The position numbers and the translations under genes are program-made. A stretch of DNA of 64,000 nucleotides from Anaerolineae bacterium. Its GTDB lineage: Bacteria > Chloroflexota > Anaerolineae > Aggregatilineales > Phototrophicaceae. The stretch covers positions 1 through 64,000 of the forward strand of contig JADLAY010000075.1 in the NCBI GenBank assembly GCA_020849765.1, written 5' to 3'. Positions 33,689-41,890 of this stretch are shown piece by piece. Position 1 is the first letter of the stretch; each line of letters begins with the position of its first letter. The notes beneath the pieces were generated by a model. The model did not search any database. It had not been told where the DNA came from and saw only the letters and a list, made by a program, of their open reading frames with translations.

Positions 33689-35470
33689 ATGGCAGAGTCG
33701 ATCAATTCACGTAGACTAGGTTATCTGCTCGGATTGGCTGTGCTCCTCGTCCTCCTCGGAGGGCTGCTCGCCTCGGCAGTACAAACGGCAGGCGGCACTA
33801 TCCAAATTCAGGATGTTCGCTTTACCGGCACGAACGGCATCGAGATGAGCGGTCTGCTCTACATTCCGAACGGCGTCACGGCTGAAGCCCCCGCACCGGG
33901 CATCCTCGCAATTCACGGCTATATCAACTCACGCGAGACCCAAGATGGCTTTGCCATTGAGTTGGCCCGGCGCGGCTACGTCGTCCTGGCGCTCGATCAA
34001 ACCGGACACGGATTTTCCGGCCCGCCTGCATTTGCAAATGGGTTTGGCGGGCCAGATGGGCTGCGCTACCTGCGATCGCTGGACATCGTCGATCCCGACA
34101 ACATTGGTCTGGAAGGTCACTCCATGGGTGGCTGGGCATCACTGGCTGCCGCAGGCGTCCTCAGCGAGGACTACAAGTCAATCGTGATCGAAGGCTCATC
34201 GACAGGCGCGCCGTTCGCCGCCGAGGGCAGCCCGGAATGGCCACGTAACCTTGCCGTCGTCTTCAGTCAGTGGGATGAGTTCTCTGGCCTGATGTGGGGT
34301 GTTCCGGTGGGCGCGGACATTGTCAACTCGGAAAAGCTCCAGGCCGTGTTTGACACGACGGATCCCATCGAAGTGGGCCGCTTATACGGGTCGATTGAGG
34401 ATGGCACGGCACGCCAGCTCTATGCCCCACGCGGCACGCATCCCAACGATCACATTTCGACCGAAGCGATTGGCAATGCCATCGATTGGATGCAAATGAC
34501 GCTCGATGGCGGCAACGGCCTGCCCCCAGGTGACCAAATCTGGTACTGGAAAGAAATCGGCACGTTCATCGCTTTCATTGGCGGCGTGGTCTTCATCTTT
34601 GCGGCGGGCGGGCTACTACTGACGACCAGTCTGTTCGGTGACCTGCGTTCTCCTATGCCCGCCTTCAAAGGCACCCAGGGAACAGGTTGGTGGATTGGTG
34701 CGGTCATCGCCATTGCCATTCCGGCGTTGACGTTCTTCTGGCTCCAGAATCGAGGCAACGAACTGCTCCCGGCCAGCGCTTTCTGGCCTCAGACGATCAC
34801 GACCGGGATCATGGCCTGGGCAGTCGGCAACGGGATCATCTCGCTGGTGCTGCTCCTGATCTGGCACTATCGATCCAATCGCCAGGCAGGCGCAACCGCC
34901 GAGCATTATGGCGTGACGTGGAACAGCCAGTTCAATCTGGGCATGATTGGCAAGTCACTGCTATTGGCGATTTGCGTGATCTTCGGCCTCTACCTGTTGG
35001 TCGCTATCTCGGATTGGGTCTTCAAGACGGACTTCCGCCTGTGGGTGCTGGCACTCAAGCCGATGAGCTTCCTGCACTTCCACATCTTCCTGGCCTACGT
35101 GATACCGTTCGCCTTCTTCTTCCTGGTGGCAAGCACGGTGCTCAACAGCCAGCTTCGAATGGTCAAAGCCGATGGCTCGCCGGTAGCTCTTGGGCGCGCC
35201 ATGCTGGTGAATGCGGCGCTGTTGGCGGCAGGCATCGTCATCATGCTGCTGATCCAGTATATTCCGTTGATGGCAGGCAACCCGCTTCCGCTTGGCGAGT
35301 CACTGCTCACCATCGTCGGGATCCAGTTCGTACCTTTGCTGATCATCGTCGGTTTTGTGCTCACATATTTCTATCGCAAGACGGGACATATCTACACGGG
35401 TGCGTTCATCTCTGCAATGTTTATCACGTGGTATATCGTCGCAGGCCAGGCGATTCAGTTTGCGTTCTGA
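33689..35470 (+). CDS. Exported alpha/beta hydrolase fused to 8-span membrane domain
   Basis: This 593-residue protein starts with a membrane segment (about residues 12-34). An alpha/beta hydrolase domain (about 45-285) follows, with nucleophile elbow GHSMGG near residue 150, then roughly eight membrane helices to the C-terminus. The hydrolase belongs to the dienelactone/acetyl-xylan-esterase-like group with GILAIHGYINSRETQDGFAIEL as oxyanion region. Fusion of a hydrolase to a membrane domain suggests it cleaves lipids or membrane-derived molecules, which is inference. The ATG at 33689 follows AAGGA. It is preceded by a terminator and about 200 bp of leader, so it is monocistronic. I know no named family with exactly this layout. 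Confidence 0.75.
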   Translation: MAESINSRRLGYLLGLAVLLVLLGGLLASAVQTAGGTIQIQDVRFTGTNGIEMSGLLYIPNGVTAEAPAPGILAIHGYINSRETQDGFAIELARRGYVVLALDQTGHGFSGPPAFANGFGGPDGLRYLRSLDIVDPDNIGLEGHSMGGWASLAAAGVLSEDYKSIVIEGSSTGAPFAAEGSPEWPRNLAVVFSQWDEFSGLMWGVPVGADIVNSEKLQAVFDTTDPIEVGRLYGSIEDGTARQLYAPRGTHPNDHISTEAIGNAIDWMQMTLDGGNGLPPGDQIWYWKEIGTFIAFIGGVVFIFAAGGLLLTTSLFGDLRSPMPAFKGTQGTGWWIGAVIAIAIPALTFFWLQNRGNELLPASAFWPQTITTGIMAWAVGNGIISLVLLLIWHYRSNRQAGATAEHYGVTWNSQFNLGMIGKSLLLAICVIFGLYLLVAISDWVFKTDFRLWVLALKPMSFLHFHIFLAYVIPFAFFFLVASTVLNSQLRMVKADGSPVALGRAMLVNAALLAAGIVIMLLIQYIPLMAGNPLPLGESLLTIVGIQFVPLLIIVGFVLTYFYRKTGHIYTGAFISAMFITWYIVAGQAIQFAF

Positions 35471-35579
35471 AATGACCAAGGGCTTGTAGACTCGAGTGCA
35501 TTTGAAGATTCCCATCCGCTTACTGAAGGCATCGCCAAATGACCTGGACGTAGCAGATGGGAACAGTTCAACCCCATAT

Positions 35580-35678
35580 CGCTGGGAAGTGGAGCGAACC
35601 TTTGCTTGGCTCGGTCATTATCGGCGGTTGAGCAAGGACTACGAACGATGTTCGAAAAGCAGCGAGGCGATGGTCTAT
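35580..35678 (+). pseudogene. IS5-family transposase C-terminal remnant
   Basis: The reading frame encodes RWEVERTFAWLGHYRRLSKD followed by YERCSKSSEAMVY. This is the conserved C-terminal end of IS5-group DDE transposases (usually RWVVERTFAWLGRYRRLSKDYE). Upstream and downstream codons do not match a transposase, the DDE residues before it are missing, and I see no terminal inverted repeats. It is a decayed fragment. The rest of the 471-bp gap (35471-35941) holds a hairpin and a promoter and no gene I can support. Confidence 0.8.
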
Positions 35679-35766
35679 CCGGCCCCCTCGCTGTCTGATT
35701 TTCATCTACTCTCTAGCGCTTTTCCACAAGGGAAACTGCCAGAACCCATGACGTTCTCGCAATCAA

Positions 35767-35803
35767 AACACCCGCACAGTGAATGAGTGCGTGTGTTTTT
35801 GTT
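35767..35803 (+). terminator. Hairpin resembling the upstream ABC terminator
   Basis: AACACCCGCAC, a 9-base spacer and GTGCGTGTGTT are followed by TTTGTTT. It shares AAACACCCGCACAGT with the terminator at 33452 but has mismatches in the stem. Confidence 0.6.
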
Positions 35804-35838
35804 TGACCAATGAGGAGCCGTCCCGGATCTGAATGTAA

Positions 35839-35867
35839 GTGGCAGACTTAGCGAAAGTGATTATACT
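35839..35867 (+). promoter_or_regulatory. Promoter of exported protein/acyltransferase/P450 operon
   Basis: GTGGCA and TATACT are 17 bp apart, a reasonable sigma70 promoter. The leader would be about 70 bases before the first start codon. Confidence 0.5.
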
Positions 35868-35941
35868 CGCGCGCCAGTTGCTGTCTCATCGCACTCCGTG
35901 ATTCCATATCGTTTCCGATAAGTGGTTTTGCAGGAGTTCGT

Positions 35942-36622
35942 ATGACTACTCGACCTCGTTCTACAGCCGTCCTTTTCACACTTCTTTGCAGCATGATTGT
36001 TATCGCCGGATTGTTGCTGTTCGGTGCGCGAACCCATGCGCAGGATGCGCAGGAGGTGGGTAACGCGCCAGATGGTGAGAATGCACTTGAATTTATCGGC
36101 AAAATCGACCAGGTCGGCCCGGCCTTCACCGGCTACGGCTACATGTCTTATATCAGCGGCGTTCCCGATGACCAGTTGTTCAGCGATCCGGCCAATCGCA
36201 GCGAGGCGACAGCGCGCTTCACCTTCGCTTCAACGGCCAACCTCACGGCGCGCTCCGTCCTCGAAACGCTGTTTGTCCTCAACGCGGCAGGTTCAACCAC
36301 GATCTACTACAACGAGACGCCGAATGGTGACTTTGCTGACGCCACAACTTTCAGCAGCGGCACTCCCATCGCCATTTCGTCGGAGCGCTGGCAGAACATC
36401 ATCAGTGTTCAAGCGCCGGACACCGCCATCAACACCGGGATGAGCCAATTCCACCAAACCACCGCTACCCCCTTCACGCTCAATGGCAGCAATTACCAGT
36501 TGGGACATGTGGATATGCTCCTGCGCTTCAGCTACACGGGCGAAGCCAAGCGTATGGACCAAATCCTGCCCACATCGACGGTCGTCGTTGCCGGGAACGC
36601 GGTCGTCGGCTCTGGGAGCTAG
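35942..36622 (+). CDS. Exported beta-rich protein (226 aa), unknown
   Basis: A signal peptide (about residues 8-34, ending AQDA) precedes a domain with many short strands (FIGKIDQVGPAFTGYGYMSYI, TARFTFASTANLTARSVLETLF, RFSYTGEAKRMDQI). The lack of Cys and the strand pattern suggest a small beta-sandwich secreted or cell-surface protein. AGGAG precedes the ATG. It lies 15 bases before the acyltransferase gene and is probably co-transcribed with it and the P450. Its role there is unknown; a carrier or receptor for the molecule made is only a guess. I do not recognise a family. Confidence 0.7.
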   Translation: MTTRPRSTAVLFTLLCSMIVIAGLLLFGARTHAQDAQEVGNAPDGENALEFIGKIDQVGPAFTGYGYMSYISGVPDDQLFSDPANRSEATARFTFASTANLTARSVLETLFVLNAAGSTTIYYNETPNGDFADATTFSSGTPIAISSERWQNIISVQAPDTAINTGMSQFHQTTATPFTLNGSNYQLGHVDMLLRFSYTGEAKRMDQILPTSTVVVAGNAVVGSGS

Positions 36623-36637
36623 ATCTGGCAGTCGGCA

Positions 36638-37279
36638 ATGGACGCGGCACTACCGGATAATCTGCCAGAGATTCTGGACATCCTGGAAAAACTGTCATTC
36701 AGCATGATGGCAAAGGCTGCGCCAATCCGCTTCGGGGTGGCGCAGTCGAGCGCGGACAAAGCGGCGGCCTTCCGGCTGCGCTGCCAGGCGCTGATCGCGC
36801 GGGGAAGCGCGACGACAGCGGATTTCCCGGACGGGATGGAGCACGACGAATACGACGAGCGGGCGCTGCAGGTGGTGGGTTGGGATGAAGGCAGCGTCGT
36901 AGTCGCCACCGGGCGTATCGTGCTGCCACAAGCGGGCAGGTTGTTGCCCACAGAAGCCGCCTTCGGCTTGGCGCTTGAGCCGCGTGGCGAAGTCGTCGAC
37001 ATCGGTCGTTACACGGTCGCGCATCATCTCGCCGTCAGGGAAAACCGATATTTCCCGGCCATTTTAGGCGCCTGCTGGCTTGAGGCGTGTTCGCGTGGTT
37101 ATCTACGCGTGTGCGGCACAGCGTCGCGCGGAATGCTGCGCCACTACCGGCGACTTGGCTTCCTGGTGACAGAGCTTGCCCCGCCTCACGTCTACTATGG
37201 CGAGGAGCGCTTCCCCTGTTGGTACGATGTCCTTGGCTCGGCCCGTGGTCTGCTGAAACTCTGGGGGTCGGGCAGTTGA
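36638..37279 (+). CDS. N-acyl amino acid/autoinducer-synthase-like acyltransferase (GNAT fold)
   Basis: A 213-residue cytoplasmic protein that matches the LuxI/FeeM-type N-acyltransferase subgroup of the GNAT superfamily. Typical features are an N-terminal Arg (FRLRCQALI), DEYDERALQVVGWDEG (family D-x-YD), VVATGRIVLPQAGRLLPTEA (family RLLPT) and GEVVDIGRYTVA (family E-x-SRF). Such enzymes join a fatty acyl chain from acyl-ACP or acyl-CoA to an amino acid or homoserine-lactone-type amine, giving signals or lipid precursors. The acyl donor cannot be told. It lies 10 bp before the P450 gene. No LuxR-type regulator is present in the window, so a quorum role is unproven. Confidence 0.7.
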   Translation: MDAALPDNLPEILDILEKLSFSMMAKAAPIRFGVAQSSADKAAAFRLRCQALIARGSATTADFPDGMEHDEYDERALQVVGWDEGSVVVATGRIVLPQAGRLLPTEAAFGLALEPRGEVVDIGRYTVAHHLAVRENRYFPAILGACWLEACSRGYLRVCGTASRGMLRHYRRLGFLVTELAPPHVYYGEERFPCWYDVLGSARGLLKLWGSGS

Positions 37280-37289
37280 TTGAGAACGT

Positions 37290-38654
37290 ATGACTGACAG
37301 ATATCCACCCGGCCCTGACAAAACACTGCTGGACGCGGCACGCACGCTGCTGCGCCAGCAGCGCGACCGCCTGGGATTTCTGATCGACATGGCGCAGACC
37401 TATGGCGACATCGTCCATTTTCACACGGGCTTGCGGCACATCTATTTCATCAATCAGCCCGATGCTATCCATAGTGTCCTGGTCGAACATGCTGACAAGT
37501 TCCATAAGACGCGCCCCTTCAAACATGCGATGGAGCATTTCCTGGGCCAGGGGCTGTTGACGATTGATGGTGACTTCCACCGGCGAGAACGGCGGCTGGC
37601 GCAACCTGCTTTTCACCGCAAGAGGATCGAGACATATGCGAATGCGATGGTCGCCCACACGCAACGAGTCACCAATCAGTGGCGCGATGGTCAGGACTAC
37701 GCAATTGATAGGGAGATGATGAAGATCACGCTCGGCATCGTGGCCGAGACACTATTTAACGCGGAAGTCTCCAGTGATGCCGAGATCATTGGCCAGGCGA
37801 TGGTCACGCTGCAAGAGGCGGTAGTTCGTCGGTTCAGTTCGGTGCTGCACCCGCCAGATTGGCTTCCGACGCCGCGACATCGCGAAGAACAGCGCGCCAT
37901 TCAGTCGCTCGACCGGATCATCTACCGCATCATCGACGAGCGACTGGCCTCCCGCGAAGATAAAGGCGATCTGCTGTCCATGCTGCTGTTGGCGACGGAC
38001 AGCGATGGCAGCAAGATGGACCTCCATCAGGTGCGTAATGAGGCGATCTCGCTGTTTCTGGCAGGTCATGAGACGACGTCGAACACACTCACCTGGATTG
38101 AGTATCTCCTTACCCTGCATCCTGACGTGATGGCGAAGTTAGCCGACGAAGTGGGCCGCGTGCTGGGTGGGCGCGCAGCGACGTTGGAGGATATGGAACG
38201 CCTGCCCTATACCGGGATGATCGTCAAAGAAGGGTTGCGATTGTATCCGCCGGTCTGGTTGATTACGCGTGAGGCGATTACTGGCGTCAGTATTGGCGGT
38301 TACGAACTCAAACCTGGCCACGTGGTCGTCATATGCCCTTATGTGATGCATCGTCACCCAGCTTATTTCGCAGAACCGGAGCAGTTTCAGCCAGAACGCT
38401 TTGCCGACGGCAGCGAGAAACGGTGGCCTCACTTCGCCTATTTCCCATTTGGGGGCGGGCCGCGCGTCTGCCTGGGGCAGGCATTTGCGCTGATGGAAAC
38501 GACGCTGATTCTGGCAACCCTGACGCAGCGCTTCCGGCTGACGCTGGTGCCCGGCCAGCACATCGTGCCACAGCCCCTGATTTCGCTGCGCTCACGGCAC
38601 GGTATCGTCATCCATGTGACCCGGCGCGCGCCTAAGGCAGATATCTTCGCCTGA
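37290..38654 (+). CDS. Cytochrome P450
   Basis: A 454-residue heme monooxygenase. The I-helix reads AGHETTSNTL, the K-helix KEGLR, and the heme loop FGGGPRVCLG with the Cys ligand at residue 394. Length and motif spacing resemble bacterial fatty-acid-type P450s (CYP102/CYP4-like), which hydroxylate acyl chains. It is likely in one operon with the acyltransferase 10 bp upstream, so a plausible role is oxidation of the N-acyl product. That role is inference. There is no ferredoxin or reductase gene next to it, so redox partners come from elsewhere. It converges on the GAP-like gene, with only four bases between them. Confidence 0.95.
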   Translation: MTDRYPPGPDKTLLDAARTLLRQQRDRLGFLIDMAQTYGDIVHFHTGLRHIYFINQPDAIHSVLVEHADKFHKTRPFKHAMEHFLGQGLLTIDGDFHRRERRLAQPAFHRKRIETYANAMVAHTQRVTNQWRDGQDYAIDREMMKITLGIVAETLFNAEVSSDAEIIGQAMVTLQEAVVRRFSSVLHPPDWLPTPRHREEQRAIQSLDRIIYRIIDERLASREDKGDLLSMLLLATDSDGSKMDLHQVRNEAISLFLAGHETTSNTLTWIEYLLTLHPDVMAKLADEVGRVLGGRAATLEDMERLPYTGMIVKEGLRLYPPVWLITREAITGVSIGGYELKPGHVVVICPYVMHRHPAYFAEPEQFQPERFADGSEKRWPHFAYFPFGGGPRVCLGQAFALMETTLILATLTQRFRLTLVPGQHIVPQPLISLRSRHGIVIHVTRRAPKADIFA

Positions 38655-38658
38655 GCTG

Positions 38659-39297
38659 CTAAATGGGGAGCACGCTTTCCAGTGACAGACTGCCAAGACG
38701 CGCCTCCGGCACACCGACGAGCGGCATCTCTTCGCGGGGATCGAGGGCCAGTGTCGTGAAGGGCACGACGCCATGGTAACGTCGGATGCCGACCTGGAGC
38801 GCGAGCGCGAGCTTGACGATGACACCCTCCATGATTTGCCAGCGATCGTCGGCAAAGCCGCGCGTCAGCACGAGCTGTTTCTGTTTTTTGCCGAAGCCAG
38901 GCATCATCCGACCGACAATCGTACCCCACTGCCGGGTCGTGGGCAGCCGGTCGATCTGGCGCGAGATGTTGGCGGGATAGGTGAGCAGATGGCGGCGCAA
39001 ATAGGCAGCGCAGGCCTCGGCGGCCATGACCTGGACTTCCGCCCGGCGAATGCCACGACGACCGCTCTCATCTTGCTGATCGGTGACGGTGACCGTGGCG
39101 AGGGCGAGGCGACGATCGTCCAGCGGAAAGCATTTGAGTGAGCGCACGCCAACGTACTCTGCCCAGCCATTACCACGTGGCATGGCCGCGCGCCAGATGC
39201 GCTTGAGTGTCTCGTCGTCGTAGCCCGCCGTAGACGAGGTGAATCCGTAGCCGCGCTGGCGACCTTCGGTGCGGTACTCGATGAGCAGGGATGTCAT
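38659..39297 (-). CDS. Possible GTPase-associated protein (GAP1-like), paired with GTPase
   Basis: A 212-residue soluble protein starting MTSLLIEYRTEGRQRGYGFT. The start (GFTSSTAGYDDETLKRIW) resembles the N-terminal part of bacterial GTPase-associated protein 1 (GAP1), which sits next to small GTPase genes in predicted conflict systems. The rest (AEVQVMAAEACAAYLRRHLL) is mostly helical and has no motif I know. ATG 39297 follows AAGG at six bases. The gene is 61 bp downstream of the Arf-like GTPase on the same strand. Its activity (GAP, adaptor or effector) is inferred mainly from context. The family match is weak and needs a profile search. Confidence 0.5.
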   Translation of the reverse strand: MTSLLIEYRTEGRQRGYGFTSSTAGYDDETLKRIWRAAMPRGNGWAEYVGVRSLKCFPLDDRRLALATVTVTDQQDESGRRGIRRAEVQVMAAEACAAYLRRHLLTYPANISRQIDRLPTTRQWGTIVGRMMPGFGKKQKQLVLTRGFADDRWQIMEGVIVKLALALQVGIRRYHGVVPFTTLALDPREEMPLVGVPEARLGSLSLESVLPI

Positions 39298-39358
39298 GGT
39301 GGCCTTCGGTAGTCGGCTTTCGGCTCCTGGCTCTGAGGCCGATACCGAAAGCCAATCG

Positions 39359-40057
39359 CTATCTGGGTTTCGGGCGGATAGTATTGAAGAACTTGCGCAG
39401 CGCTTCGACCATACCGGCATTCGTCAGCACACTGGTGGGCATGAACGACCACTTGTAGCCGATCCGTTCGGCCTGGGAGCGCAGTCGCTTCTGCTCGTTG
39501 CGATACTGGCCGACGAGTTCCTCCACCGTCATGTCGACGCTCCACACGTCGGACTTGTTGACGAGCACGAACAGCGCTTTGAGATGCCGCGCGGCTTCCG
39601 GCTCGTCGTCGATCATCTGCAGGACGAAGTTGAGCGCGTCTTTGTGAAGAGCGGCGTCGGTGTGGTCGATCATGACGATGATGCCGCGCGGCTTGGCCTC
39701 ACGGAACAGTTCGATCCAATCCGTCTCCCACATGGCATATTCGCCGCCGACGTCGCGGTTCGGCTTGAGCTTGAGATAGCGACCGTCATCGACCTGCGCC
39801 GAGAAACCGGGCACGAGATCGCCACCGGCTGCCGTCGGCTCCGGCTCGAAATCGCCGACCGAAGCCAGATTGCGCCGCAGCCACTCGATCAGGGTCGTTT
39901 TGCCGGTCTGGCGAGCGCCGAGAACGATGAACGACAGGCCGCTGATCTTGACGTAGAAGAAGTCTTCGAGGGTGTCGAAGTTCTGTGAAAGGCCCCGGCT
40001 GACGGAGCTGATCGAACCAAAGATGACCGTGATCAGCGTGTCGATGATGTTGCTCAT
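39359..40057 (-). CDS. Arf-like small GTPase with N-terminal amphipathic helix
   Basis: A 232-residue GTPase. The P-loop is GARQTGKT (47-54), the switch II motif DVGGEYAMWETD (102-113), the specificity motif NKSD (167-170) and G5 TSV (208-210). DVGG followed by Trp-rich text is the Arf/SRbeta pattern, but the catalytic Gln of Arf DVGGQ is Glu106, which predicts slow hydrolysis without a helper. Residues 1-25 form an amphipathic or hydrophobic helix (IIDTLITVIFGSISSV) that could dip into the membrane as in Arf. It precedes the GAP-like gene by 61 bp. Such GTPase-partner pairs occur in predicted bacterial signalling or conflict systems; the effector here is unknown. Confidence 0.85.
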   Translation of the reverse strand: MSNIIDTLITVIFGSISSVSRGLSQNFDTLEDFFYVKISGLSFIVLGARQTGKTTLIEWLRRNLASVGDFEPEPTAAGGDLVPGFSAQVDDGRYLKLKPNRDVGGEYAMWETDWIELFREAKPRGIIVMIDHTDAALHKDALNFVLQMIDDEPEAARHLKALFVLVNKSDVWSVDMTVEELVGQYRNEQKRLRSQAERIGYKWSFMPTSVLTNAGMVEALRKFFNTIRPKPR

Positions 40058-40394
40058 GAGCTTACTTACCGTTCCGTGTCTTGAACCTACCTATCAACAT
40101 GATATACGCGATTGACGCGCCAGAGTTGCTCATCGCCGGAAGGCGAAACCGCGAGCGGCGGTCAGACGTCCGGTTGCGCTATGGTACGGGCAACCCGTGA
40201 AAATGCAATGCGCATGTCGTCAGCTTTGCCAGGGGCTGCTTGCAAGAGAGCAGCGCATTTGGCCGGGCGCGCGTTACGGCAACTCTGAGTCAGGGACTTT
40301 CTTACGCTTATCTGCAAATCAGATCCGCATTACAATGATCGATAGGTGCAGCCTCACTGCACAATGTTTGTCGACTTACATAAGGAAAAGGGCA
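40058..40394. promoter_or_regulatory. Divergent promoter region (337 bp)
   Basis: TTATCT (40308-40313) and TACAAT (40331-40336) with a 17-bp spacer could drive the PPC-repeat gene. No coding frame here is convincing: the ORF running in from 40197 lacks a ribosome-binding site. Nothing else is visible. Confidence 0.4.
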
Positions 40395-41729
40395 ATGCGT
40401 CGGTCACGAATCGCGATCCTGTTGATGATGGTACTTTTGTTGTCGCTGCCGATGATGGCATTTGCGCAAGAGGAAATTGCATTTGGAGAGACGGCCGAAG
40501 GCAACCTGACTGCCGACGAGCCGACTGTCGCTTATACATTTACAGCGGAGCAGGATCAGGTCGTTACGATCCGCCTGGAATCAGCCGAGTTCGATTGTTT
40601 TCTGACCCTTCAGAATGCCGATGGCGATGTGCTCGCCACGGATGACGACAGCGCGGGCAACCTCGATTCGCAGATTACCGCCTTTGCCATTCCGGCGGAC
40701 GGCGAGTACACCATCCTGGCGCAGAGCTACGCCTCGTCGCAGGGCCCTGGCGGGGAAGTTGGCTCGTACACGCTGTCGTTGGAGACGACGGCCAGCTCGA
40801 CGCTTGAATACGGCATGTCCGTCGACGGCAATCTGACCGAGGTCGAGACGTTTGACGATTACACCTTCCAGGGCGGTGAGGGCGACACCATTATCATCAC
40901 GATGATTGGTGAAGAAGGCCTTGATAGCTACCTCTCGCTGTTTGAGGGCGTGGATAAAGGCAGCGCTCTGGTCACCAACGATGACGGCGCGGGCGGTCTT
41001 AACTCGCTGATCGGCCCCTACACGCTGCCTGCGGATGCGACGTACACGATTGAGGCGACCAGCTTCAGCCGTTCCGCGGCGGGCGACTATACGCTCTCGC
41101 TTGAGCGCGCAGAAGTCTCGAACCTGGAATATGGCGACAGCCTGGAAGCAAGCCTGACGGAGAACCGCCAGTTCCTGTATTACCAGTTCGAAGGTGAAGA
41201 AGGCGACATCATCGATTTGGCGGTCGAGGGCGGCGCAACGCTGGGGACGTCGGTCACGCTGAATGGGCCGGACGGTTACCAGGTCAGCTACAGTGATTCC
41301 TACAGCGGCGCAGACCCGCTCATCAACGACGTCCAACTGACGACCACTGGCACCTACACCGTGCTGATCCGTACTCTCGAAGCGGGCACCGCGGGCAAGA
41401 TCACCGTGGCGCTGGATCGCGCAGAACTGGCGTCGCTGGATGAGGGATCGCAGACGCTCGAATTTGACGACACCGTCACCCGCAATACGGTTTTGTTCAC
41501 GGGCACGGAAGACGAAGTCGTCACGCTGACGTTCACGATTGCAGACGGCGCGACCGGCTCGCCCAGCGTCTCGATTACGCAGGGCGGATCGTCAGTCACC
41601 TACCTCAGCGGGACCACCGTTCAGGCCATGACGGCGACCTTCGTCGTGCCGGACGATGGCGACGTGCTGGTGCAAATCGATGACTACGCTTATGAAGCGC
41701 ACTCGATTGAGGTCTCATTGAGCCGTTAG
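40395..41729 (+). CDS. Exported protein with four PPC-like beta-sandwich domains
   Basis: A 444-residue protein with a signal peptide (about residues 1-23, ending AFA). It is built of four tandem units of about 105 residues: EEIAFGETAEGNL, STLEYGMSVDGNL, SNLEYGDSLEASL and SLDEGSQTLEFDD openings, each closing with YTLSLE- or EVSLSR-type strands. The pattern FDCFLTLQNADGDVLATDDD and DSYLSLFEGVDKGSALVTNDD is characteristic of bacterial pre-peptidase C-terminal (PPC) domains, common in secreted enzymes and adhesins. Here they occur with no catalytic domain, so a surface binding role is likely. AAGGAAAAGG precedes the ATG. A strong terminator follows. Confidence 0.85.
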   Translation: MRRSRIAILLMMVLLLSLPMMAFAQEEIAFGETAEGNLTADEPTVAYTFTAEQDQVVTIRLESAEFDCFLTLQNADGDVLATDDDSAGNLDSQITAFAIPADGEYTILAQSYASSQGPGGEVGSYTLSLETTASSTLEYGMSVDGNLTEVETFDDYTFQGGEGDTIIITMIGEEGLDSYLSLFEGVDKGSALVTNDDGAGGLNSLIGPYTLPADATYTIEATSFSRSAAGDYTLSLERAEVSNLEYGDSLEASLTENRQFLYYQFEGEEGDIIDLAVEGGATLGTSVTLNGPDGYQVSYSDSYSGADPLINDVQLTTTGTYTVLIRTLEAGTAGKITVALDRAELASLDEGSQTLEFDDTVTRNTVLFTGTEDEVVTLTFTIADGATGSPSVSITQGGSSVTYLSGTTVQAMTATFVVPDDGDVLVQIDDYAYEAHSIEVSLSR

Positions 41730-41764
41730 TCACCGGTTCGCGAACGCCTGTAGACAAGCTGCAG

Positions 41765-41798
41765 CGGGGGCTGGGGATAACCCAACCCCCGTTTTTAT
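41765..41798 (+). terminator. Strong intrinsic terminator after PPC-repeat gene
   Basis: CGGGGGCTGGG-GATAA-CCCAACCCCCG is followed by TTTTTATT. Confidence 0.92.
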
Positions 41799-41890
41799 TG
41801 TGCGGATTCTCATGCGAGCGCAAGAAACGCGTTTATAATCGAGTGCATTCGATTGTCGTCCCATCCGCACATTCATATGAGGAAACCGGC

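Noticed and set aside
38659..39420. Longer start for the GAP-like gene at 39420
   Set aside because: The extra residues lie within the end of the GTPase gene in another frame, and the ATG at 39297 has a good ribosome-binding site.
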